A DNA stretch of 64,000 nucleotides from Lasiosphaeria ovina (taxonomy: Eukaryota; Ascomycota; Sordariomycetes; Sordariales; Lasiosphaeriaceae), in NCBI GenBank assembly GCA_033439765.1, contig JAULSN010000005.1:2929001-2993000 (forward strand), in the 5' to 3' direction. The position numbers and the translations under genes were made by a program. Below are positions 37,089 to 45,904 of this stretch, one piece after another (the stretch's first letter is position 1; each line of letters opens with the position of its first letter). The notes under the pieces were generated by a model. It saw nothing but the letters and a program-made list of their open reading frames with translations. It did no database searches and was not told the DNA's origin.

Positions 37089-39325
37089 TCACTTGGGCGT
37101 TGAGTCATCCAGCTTCAGATAAGCACTCTGAATCGCTCGCGTGTCCATGCCGTCCTGTTCCAGGACCGTGACCCAATCTCTGAGCTGTATGTTTTTGCCT
37201 TTTTGTTTGTCTTCTCGCCAGACGCCAAGCCGCGTTCTCCCATCTATCGTGAGGGCTGTACTCTCGGGCACTTTTAGGCCAGGTGTCGTGGCCGCGGACG
37301 TCGCGTCTTGCGCACTGGATCTGGGAGTGGTTGGGCCGCTATTCCCGGCCTTCATCCAGGAATACTGCTTGATCTTCTTTTTACCTCCGAAGCCGCCCAT
37401 GAGGGTGCTGAGGGTCTGATTGGCGCTTGCGGTGCTGGAGGCCTCCGACATCCTTGCCGCCGCGGCTCCCTTTTTGAGCTCCTTCTTGGAAGGTGCTTTT
37501 TCAGTTTCGGGAGCAGTCGAGCCAGGAGTTCCAGGAACCGTGGAGCCTGATCGCGAGCCGCCAGGAGCCGCTTCTGGGTTCAAGCGCTTCTGACGCTTCT
37601 TCATCCTTGCCTCCTCGATATCACGGTCGAGCTTGGCCGCGGCGTTGACGGCTTCCTTCAGGTTCTTGGGCAATGCTTTATCGCTCGTGGGTGGTGGGTT
37701 ATCAGCATTAGCGGCATCAAAGGAGCCTTCGAGAACGAGTTAGCACGAGCAAAACAGAAACACAAGACCAACATCGGCGTACGCTTGAGGGGGTTTGTTT
37801 GCGGGGCCACACCGCCCGCTGAATCGTCCGGGAGTGATTCGAGTCCGGTCTTCAGAGGCTGCGATACATCGGCCCACTCCTCAGGCACTTCTCCATGTGA
37901 GGTTGTCTGGCGAACAATGGCCACGCTGTTGGCCTCCTCAAGCATTTCCCTAATACGATGCCGTGTTGCAATCGACAAAAGCGCCAGCTGGTCTGCCAAG
38001 TAAGAGTCATGGGGTATCCACGAGCCCGAAGTCATGACCATGGCGCCATCTAGGCCGACTTTGGTGCTCACCGTGACTTTGGGTTGTGGAAAGTCTTGGG
38101 GGAGCCTCATCTTGCCCATTTGATTTTGAGTCTTGAAGTCTACATTGAGACCGATGCCATGTTCCTTAGCAATCTTGTCGGCCCTGTAGTGTGTAATGCT
38201 GACTTCTAGGAAGGGGTTTTTAATCTCGACGATGCGTTGGGTAGCCAGCCTGTTGGCCGCGTCTTCCCAAGCCTTCTTGGCTGCCTCGGCAGCGAATTCT
38301 TCCTGGGAGGCGTCGGTCGCCTGGGCGGGCTGATTGGCCCAGCCTGCGCCATAGAACGACCCCTTGCCTCCAGGCGCATTGGACGGTGCGCCGGTCTTTG
38401 CCTCCTGAGCAAAAGAGCCGGCGTAGTAGTCGGCCAGAGCCTGTTCTTCGGCGCGCAGGTCGATGCCGGTACCAGCCAAGGAGTCGCTCACATCGTACTC
38501 GTATTCTCTAGTTGGACGCTCCGCGGGTTTCGAAGGAGGACCCATGGTGCCTGGCGTGGGGGATGGCAGGTTCAGCTGCTGGTGAATAGGCGCCATGGCC
38601 GCCGTGCTGTGCTGTTGTTGGATTGGCAAGGGGGCCGGAGGAGCTGAAGTCGGCGTGTAAACTGGGCGTGACTCGGGCAAAGTGAGAGTGGGTGTTGCCA
38701 CAGGGCTCGGTGCCGAGTTGCCATTGCCATTACCATTGCCGTTAGCGTTGCCATTCGCGTTACCATTTCCGTTGGCGTACGACGGAGGGAGGTAAATTTG
38801 CTGGTGAGGCTGAGGCTGAATCGGCGCAGGTATATTCGAATAGGCCGGGGAGGCGAGGGCTGGTGAGGGCGCCGCCGCAGGTACGGGTGCTGGCGAGGGG
38901 CGCGCTGCCGCCTGGGGATGTGCCGGCGCCTGGGGGTGTGCTGGCGCCTGGGGGTGTGCTGGCGCCTGGGGGCTCATACCATAGGGTGAAGCTGTGTAAG
39001 GAGACGGAGGTTGAGCGAGAGGCCCAGGCGAATTGCGCGGACGCTTGTTAGGGGGCATCGCGAATCCTGGCTGAGGCGTCGGCGCGGGTGATGGCGAGTT
39101 CTGGGGTGGTGAGTAGGAAGGTCGCGGGGCCATCTGAGGCAGCTGGCCCATCTGAGGAGATATCTGGGGGAGCTGGCCCATCTGGATCTGAGGCGACATT
39201 TGTGGCATCTGCGACATCTGGGGAGACATCTGTGGCAGCTGCGGCGACATTTGGGGAATCTGTGGCATTTGCGGCATCTGCGACACCTGCATATGCGGCG
39301 GAATCTGGGGCTGTGGTTGCGCCAT
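37089..39325 (-). CDS. TAF4: Transcription initiation factor TFIID subunit 4 (TAF4)
   Basis: Two exons (37783-39325 and 37089-37726) around a 56-nt intron with a GCTAACT branch site give 726 residues. The start is the ATG of MAQPQPQIPP. The first 275 residues are low complexity: QMPQM/QMSPQ repeats, three AHPQAP units, and an Asn/Gly/Ala tract encoded by hexamers. The conserved TAF4 region begins near residue 278 (YDVSDSLAGTGIDLRAEEQA, the histone-fold part that pairs with TAF12). It continues through a long helical segment and ends with the diagnostic LRDWVTVLEQDG and a C-terminal helix. The protein is a core scaffold of TFIID, active in the nucleus at RNA polymerase II promoters. Reading through the intron gives a false C-terminus ending near 37658. 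It is the first recognisable gene after the 24.5-kb gap. Confidence 0.92.
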
Positions 39326-40809
39326 GGTGGACGATGTGCGGTCGTCGCGCCAAAGGAGCGGCGAGTTGTTGGTCGGTCGCGCGCAGAAGGACAGGTAGGA
39401 AGAAAGTCAAGTTGCGGGGAATGCGAGAGGTGGAGGTCGGGAGGGGCAAAAAGCCGGTCGAGCAGAAGGTGAGGACTAGGTCCAAACAGCGCGATGGGTT
39501 GATGAACGCTAGTGGCTTTGCCGACCCCGTTGAAGGTGCCTCGGTGGTGCCTTCTTCCTTCGTCCTAGAAGGAGGAAGACAAGGCAGGCGAACCTGCGTT
39601 GCCGGTCAAACCGCCCTTCACGGTGCCCATCCGACGCCGAGTGTTTTGACGGCGCAAAGTCGAGTCCGAGGTTCTCGAGGTACTGAAGAGGCTGCGATTC
39701 ATGCGGGTTCCGTAGCAGGCAGGCGCGGGCGATGACGCTGGCGATAGTCGAATGGAGCTCGAAATGCGGTTTGGTATTTAAAACCAGAAAAGGCACCTGT
39801 TGTTGAGTCTGTCGCGTCCTAGGCCGGTCACGTGCGAGACTTAGTGCAGTCATGCAGCGTGAGATAGGCGGTTTTGGCGCTCAGGCCGTTCAGAGGCTCG
39901 TGCCCGTACATGTACTGTACCCGATTTCAATGTAGCGGGACGCTAATTAAAAGCGCCGCCTTCTCTGCCTTACCTTACCTCAGGTACTGTAATCCATGTG
40001 TTGCCGTCGAGGCTTCCGTTTTCTGAGTGGTCGGCCGCGCTTCGCCTGGCCGCGGCATCCGCCAATCACAGTTCAGCGTACGGACCTAGAACTTGTCCCT
40101 CATTCCTGGTGCCCCGCGTACCAGCTGCTGGATCGCGAGGTTAACTCTGACGATAAATACCTTTATGCCCTCGTCCCTCGCCCCTTGCTACGATTCTATC
40201 TTTCCTCTTCCTCTTTTCGTTTCCTCTGGCTTCGTATCCTAACTATTGGTAAAAATGCCGCACTCAATCAAGCTCAGACGCCCAACCTAATGTAACGTAA
40301 TATACGACCCGCTACCTCGATACCAGTATTGGAGGGATGGATTAAACTGGTCAGTACGAGTCTCATAAGTCTTTCGAATTTGATCTCTAACTCTCCCCGA
40401 TCGCCTGCGTTATGTGTACGCTTGACTTAGTTTGAGATCCGCGGATTGAGAGTAGAATGCTGGCGTCTTAGCGAGTTGTAAGTACCTCCTATGACGCTCG
40501 CGATCGAGGTCGGGTTGGGCGGACCGCCGCCCAGTAGAGCTGCGTAGTTAGTGAATGCCTGAGCATGGCGCATGCCAATTGCATAGCAGGGGCGCTGATG
40601 CCTGGCCTCGAGGCCATGCCGGCTAGTCTAGGATAAGGAGCAGAACCTGAGCTGCCAATGCCACGTTGCGAACTTTGGGACCCTGTCGGAAACTAAGGAT
40701 AAAGGCATTCATGCGAAGCGTGACATTGAGCGGAGCGTGACGAGGTGAAAACCCCCTTTCCGAGGATCTCCACTGCCAAAACTAACCAGAATATAGATAT
40801 ATGCTTCTT

Positions 40810-40842
<33 letters not shown>

Positions 40843-41581
40843 ACAACCGCCCTGGTGCCCTACCTTTAACTGTTATCGACCAGTTGGCAGATAACTTAGA
40901 TATTTATCTATTGAACGTACGGGTTGGATTGGGGGACGAGACAGAATAGGCTACGTGAGCAAGGCTACGGAGTGTGGCTCTGTTCCTCGGCGTTGCTGTA
41001 GTGGTTGATAAGCGGCCGGTCTCTAATTTGAAGCAGACAAGGATCAACAAGTGATAGGGTGGCCGGTTGGTTCCTTCCCGACGACAAAAACCTGACTCTT
41101 GCAGATCACCGGCGGTACGGGGGCGCGGCACCGATCAGTAGAATACTATCTCTGGGACGGAACGGCGTGCCTTAGCCGTGCCAGGTTGGAGCACCGAGGA
41201 GTTACCGAAGAGGGGAGAGTCTTGGCAGGTTGCCGATCTTGAGCGACGATGTGTCTGTTGGCGCCTTTGGGCACCTGCTTCCGGCTGGGTAGATGTGGGT
41301 GTTAGGTAACTGGCTTTTGGCGGGCATTGGGGAGATTATCAGGAGCCTGAGGTCAGCGGCTGGACGAACGATAAATAAGCGGGTATCTCCTTAAGTTCAA
41401 GAGGCTGGTCGCCCGCGTCCTATAGTCACTCCCAGCTTTACGCCTTATCCATTACCAATAAACCTATATATTTATATCTATCTGACCAAAACACTCTCTT
41501 TGTCTTATCGCCTTCTTAGGGGATATTTGCTTCGCCAAAGGTACCTGGCTTTATTATTAAAGCGACGGAGACGATTCTAGT
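39326..41581. other. TAF4 upstream region and possible LTR sequence
   Basis: The first few hundred bases should hold the TAF4 promoter and 5' UTR. From about 40.6 kb the sequence changes character. It has GTGACATTGAGCGGAGCGTGAC-like words, a (GGAGCC)n tract, AATAAACCTATATATTTATAT and a leader that precedes a gag-like ATG at 41582. This arrangement resembles the end of an LTR retrotransposon LTR plus leader. I could not fix LTR borders, target duplications or a second LTR in the window. Confidence 0.3.
40810..40841 (+). repeat. Hexanucleotide tandem repeat (GGAGCC)n
   Basis: About five tandem GGAGCC units inside the putative LTR-like segment. Confidence 0.85.
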
Positions 41582-41746
41582 ATGTTTCAGAATGCTAGCC
41601 CCGCCGATACTAAACCATATCCCCCTGATACCCTTAGTGACGTTGAGGACGAGTTGTCGGTGGAGATAGCTAGCGGAATGTCTCCTAGCAATCTCTACCT
41701 AAGCGACTTATTGAAGTTAGTGGAGATACGCCGTGGAAGAGCTTGA
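41582..41746 (+). mobile_element. Possible gag start of an LTR retrotransposon remnant
   Basis: A 54-codon frame beginning MFQNASPADTKPYPPD and rich in acidic residues follows an LTR-like leader and is cut by TGA. Short acidic N-termini are common at the start of fungal gag proteins. There is no zinc knuckle or capsid motif to prove it, and the frame does not continue cleanly, so this is a context-based guess. Confidence 0.25.
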
Positions 41747-42251
41747 GTAGGGTAATATTCGCCTTAACTCGACACCGAAGAGCCATCCTCGCCCTCACCA
41801 CCAACTCAAGACAATGTCCTGCAAACTAAGGTACCTACCTACCTGATTTGCCTCCTGCCTGCCTGTAACATACGCAATGTGATTGGGCTTAGTGGAAACG
41901 GCTGACAAGTGACTCAGCAGAAGGACGCTTCTGAGAACACGATCGACGAGGCTCCCCTTGGTAAACGGCCTCAGCCTGTTGCTCTTTTGTTGTTTGCTGC
42001 CTTTCCGCTAGACATGCCTCTTCACCAGTCGTGATATCATTCTTCTCTACTAAGATCCAGACTCAGGGTTCATGTCTGCTCCCTCTGATAGTAAACTCCG
42101 TCCGTATTTGGTACCATCCCCCCCTCACCCGATCACCCAGGCTAGGCGATCACTTTTTACACCAAAACACTACAACTTTGAACAACCGTAGCATAGTCAA
42201 TTGTGAAGCTATTTACAAATAAAACATAGAAAAATGTAGCTAATTAATTGT

Positions 42252-43170
42252 TTAATCCATATATCGTACCGGCATCCTGGTTGCACGCCCTGATCTGGTC
42301 ATTCTTGCAGGTGGAATGTCGTCATCTGCAGCGTCATCCTCATCGTCTTCTTCATCCACCTCTTCTTCTTACGGCTCTGCTTGAGCCGTATTTTGAGCCT
42401 CAACTTGAGGCTCTACGGGAGCCTCGCCACCCAGTAATATGGTAGCCAAAGTCATGAACCGTTTATTCGGGTTTGGAATTTTCCTCCTTTTCTTTGGCTT
42501 CAAGCGTTCCAATCCGGCCTCTAGGGCTTCAATTCGTGCCTGCTTCAAAACAACTCGGCTTGAAGCCCGTCAACTGCTCGAGCGGCCTTTCTGAACTTCA
42601 TTCTTATACCCGGACTAGCCCCCTTGCTCATATTCATTATCTGGTGGCCTGACACGGGGGTATTAGGGACTTCGGGGAGGGCCGGGGGTTCCGGAGTCTT
42701 TTTTCTGTCTTGTTGAATCTCTGGGTGACGTAACGCCTTTTGAGTCAAGCTCTATATAGAATTAGCCGTAGAAAACATTATGGATACTCTTTTCTTACTA
42801 AAGCCCGCCATAATACCGGCCTTATCGACGTTAAAAGTGAGCTCAGGCCCGACCCAGCCGTATTCTTTCTCCCCAATGTCAAAATACTAGTTAACGGCTT
42901 TAGGAGTAAAGCTATTAAATTTAGGGGCTTCCATTCTCTTACCTATTTTGGCTTTTATCTCGGGATTACGGGCTTTGAAGCCCTTAATCCACTTTTTCCC
43001 TAGAACTTCTTTATCCCCCTTTTTTACAAGTAGTATTCTAACAATAGTACACACTTGCGAATGGCTAGGGGTATAGCTAAGGCTCTCTTGACGAAGGATC
43101 TATTGAATGAGCCGCTTTTCTTCTTCAGCCGTAAGGCGACGATACGGCTGATCAGCCTCTGAGCATGGGC
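42252..43170 (-). mobile_element. Internally deleted pogo/Fot1-type (Tc1/mariner superfamily) transposase remnant
   Basis: Read on the minus strand, with small frame changes, an N-terminal part shows HAQRL, RRLTAEEEKRLIQ, VLGKKWIKGFKARNPEI, KFNSFTPKAVN and ELTFNVDKAGIMAGF. These are hallmarks of the HTH_Tnp_Tc5/CENP-B-like region and the first catalytic Asp block (NVDE in active copies; here Glu is replaced by Lys). It then jumps to a C-terminal tail with a coiled stretch, ERLKPKKRRKIPNPNKRF, and an acidic end MPVRYMD. The central DDE core is missing. In-frame stops replace expected Gln and Trp positions (for example after KAVN and after KRLIQ), consistent with RIP. Terminal inverted repeats were not located, so borders are those of the coding remnant. 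Confidence 0.7.
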
Positions 43171-43430
43171 TGTAGCTTCACCTTGTTCAAGACCGTATGG
43201 TACGAGTCTTTGATCTGCCTTTCGCAAAGGACATACACGCCTTTCACCTGTGCGATCGACGGCCATTCCACCACGATGGCGTCCTTCTTGGCCTCGTGCC
43301 AGTTACCATATTTGGCGACGATGTTGGCGCATTTTTCGACGGTCTTTTTGGACATTCGCCACACTTCGTGATTGCACGGATTCTTGAGTAGAGGGTCGTT
43401 CCTGTGCGCTCGGCTGCCAACAAAGTTCAC
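43171..43430 (-). pseudogene. Unrecognised coding-like fragment
   Basis: A minus-strand frame of about 90 codons with good GC3 bias and natural composition (containing NPCNHEVWRMSKKTVEKC and KYGNWHEAKKDAIVVEW) ends where the transposase remnant begins. It has no ATG at its left limit and abuts the gypsy fragment at 43435. I do not recognise the family. It is probably a piece of another gene or transposon caught between insertions. Confidence 0.35.
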
Positions 43431-43434
43431 CCAA

Positions 43435-43893
43435 GTTCGACCAGAAGAGAGCGAACTAGACGATATCGGGGCCTTCGCAGTATAGGTCTAAATGACCAAC
43501 GAGATGAAAGCTAAGATGGAGCAAGGATACGCCGAAGACAAACACCATAAGGATGTCATGGCCAAAATCCACGAGCATATAGAGAAGGCAAAGAAGTATG
43601 GAACCAATCCAAAGCTTCATATACCATACCAGGTCCAAGACGGCCTGCTATACTACGTCCCTGTTAGAGGAGCGCCCAAGCTCTGTATCCCGCGAAGTTG
43701 TCTCTAAACAATCCTTAAAACGGCGTACGACGACATTCACTACTTTGGACTAGAACGTATGCTCAAAGAAATAGAAGGACTGTGCTTTCTAAGGCTCGCG
43801 CGAGAGATCAAAAAGTATGTGCGATTTTATCTATAATGCAGCAGATGTTCCACGGACTATAAGTAGTAACCTGGCTGGCTCCAACCAATAGTT
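43435..43893 (+). mobile_element. Ty3/gypsy retrotransposon pol fragment (integrase zinc-binding region), RIP-like stops
   Basis: In one continuous frame the translation shows MTNEMKAKMEQGYAED, then DGLLYYVPVRGAPKLCIPRS, ERMLKEIEGLCFLRLAREI and CSRCSTDYK. This is the linker and H2C2-like zinc-binding N-terminus of a gypsy-type integrase, following the RNase H region of fungal pol polyproteins. Six in-frame stops (TAG 43483, TAA 43489, TAA 43705, TAA 43834, TAG 43864, TAA 43867) all become CAA or CAG by one C-to-T reversal. The reading ends at TGA 43894. Neither the catalytic integrase core nor reverse transcriptase is present. Confidence 0.75.
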
Positions 43894-44566
43894 TGAGGAA
43901 ATTTGAGAATGAGAGAACATGAAACTGAAAAGGTTTACCAACATAGATATATACGACGACCGTAGCTACGGTCTTAGATAGAGCTTGCTTGGTTCTCCAA
44001 GCAAGCAATACACATTCTTTGCACTCTTACACTTTGAGTGGTCTTACACTTTGAGTGGCATTCCAGTTTGACTGTATCACCCGTGCGATAGGAGCTTGCC
44101 CTCTGTTTATTCTTCATAATTACCCACCAACCAACCCTTGTGCGTTTGCACTTACAAGCATTGACCCACACAGTCGAGTGGTTTGTAATACTTTATATTA
44201 TCACCGCACAGTCAACTATATGAGGCAAGGCTGCATTATGGTCGCTGTATTCGTAGAATCTACACTAAAGCTAAGGAAAGAAGATTCTAAAGACCGCGCG
44301 GGGTGTGAGGAAGTACGTTAGGTTGTGGGTCACGTGGTAGGGATTGGCACGGGCCACAGTCTAAACCTGGTGCAGCGCACCATCTTAGCCAGCTGTCTTG
44401 GCACCTGCCGTGACAGTTTTGGTGTAATAGGTGATCCACTGCTAGGGTGATGATCCCGTTAGGGGGTGGGGTATGGTATGTTGTAGATTTCAATGACCAC
44501 CCTCTCTCTTATTGACATTTCAACTCGAAAAGGGCGCTCCGCTTCGGACAAAAGGAACGAGAGCAC
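43894..44566. other. Intergenic, transposon-flanking sequence
   Basis: No gene was recognised. A 17-bp unit TCTTACACTTTGAGTGG is duplicated in tandem at 44025-44058. Sequence around 44290-44340 (GTGTGAGGAAGTACGTTAGG) resembles the edge of a fungal LTR, but no matching second copy lies in the window. Confidence 0.35.
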
Positions 44567-45864
44567 CTAGCCGGTCTTCAACCAGCTTATCTCCCTTAGG
44601 ATCCTCCTTTCTTCGTCAATCAAGGAAATATAGCGACTGACCAGCCGCTTCTCGTCCCGGACCAGCTCCAATTGCTCATGCAAATCCATCAGCTTAGTCG
44701 GCTGACTCTGCGCATCTTTCCCTGCCCTCGTTCTCGTTGGAAGAACTGCATTCTCTTCCGTCACCAGATCCTCGACTTTGTTGGTGTAGACGCGGGCTTC
44801 GGGAGTCGCAACTCCGTCTTTCGCGTCCTCTACTGAAATAGCAGAAGCAATAAACTTTGCTTCTCTTGGTGGGTTACCAGGCCGGACTGGCGGCTCTGGC
44901 AGTTTGGGGCCTTTCTCCTTATTATCTACTCTTTCCGCCTTCTCGTCACGTCCATTCTCATCTCTTCCGTTCTCAGCTAATTCTATTTTCCTACCCCCCC
45001 CCCCCCCCCTTCCCCTTGCGTCTTACCCCCTTTTCCCCTCCCCTACCTCACCCTTATCCCCCGCCTTCGCATCTCCCCCCTCGTCCCACACCCGAATCGT
45101 AACCATCTCCCGGTACCCCTCCAAATCAACAGAATCCAGATTTTCCACGTCCTTGACGGCGCCGCGGTTCGCCAGCTTCGGGTTGAAAATGACCCTGCCC
45201 GGCTTCACCTTATTTCCCGACATCTTCGCAACAGCGCCCTTCCACCCGTCACGCACCCACTCGTCGTTATCCACGTGGCCGCTAATCTCAATCTCGGCGT
45301 CGAACTGCTCGCTGGCCTTTTTCCTCTCCAGCAGCACCGCCGTCTGCACGAAGCTTGGGATGCCGCTGGGGGGATGCGTGCTCTTGTTCTCGCTTAGCGT
45401 CCATTTGACCGTGTTGATCCTCTTGGATCCCACGTCGCTGTTCTGCCCCAGCTGCCGCGTGATGCCCTCGAGACTGGCGTAGTCGGCGACGGTCGCGCGT
45501 CCGTTCCAGCTTCCAGGTGTAGCCCACGCTCGCCTTGGCCGGGCCAAAGGCGCCCTCGAGGCTGGGGCTCAGGCTGCGGCTGAGCTTGCGCTCCGTCGTC
45601 GACTTGAACATGAAATACTTGTTGTACGGCGAGATCTGTACCACATGGCCCGCCGAAAAGGTCATGGTGATCTTGGCGTTCTTGAACCGGCGGGCGTTGC
45701 TGCCGGGCGCAAAGACGAACTGCAGCACTAGGAGCGTCGCGGGAGCGCCGCCTTTTTTCATGGTCCCGTGGATGATCTGCGCCATGTCGCACTGGACGAT
45801 CAGCGTGTCGTCGCTGCCCACGGCTTCATCAATCGGTCGCTGGGGTTGCTCTTCGCCGCCCAGG
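44567..45864 (-). pseudogene. Uncharacterised fungal protein, disrupted
   Basis: Two frames form one protein-like series. The upstream frame includes DDTLIVQCDMAQIIHGTM, RRFKNAKITMTFS and SLSPSLEGAFGPAKASVGY. It shifts near 45505 into ATVADYASLEGITRQ, NTVKWTLSENKSTHPPSG, IPSFVQTAVLLERK and EGYREMVTIRVWDEGG. A TAA at 45023 and a run of 16 C (44994-45009) interrupt it before an acidic, helical tail ending EERRILREISWLKTG at 44567. This resembles a widespread fungal hypothetical family of unknown function. The visible coding begins at a good 3' splice site (exon from 45864 downward) with no identifiable first exon; the first internal ATG is at 45785. The 16-C run could also be a sequencing or assembly error, so a functional allele cannot be excluded. 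Confidence 0.5.
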
Positions 45865-45904
45865 CTGGAGGGAACGACAACATCACACACTGCTGTCCTC
45901 CCAG

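Noticed and set aside
37658..37782. Read-through C-terminus of the first TAF4 exon
   Set aside because: The 56-nt segment has a good donor, branch site and acceptor, and splicing restores the conserved TAF4 C-terminal domain.
43492..43707. Short stand-alone gene at the gypsy fragment
   Set aside because: The same frame continues on both sides of its stops with retrotransposon pol sequence, so it is not an independent gene.
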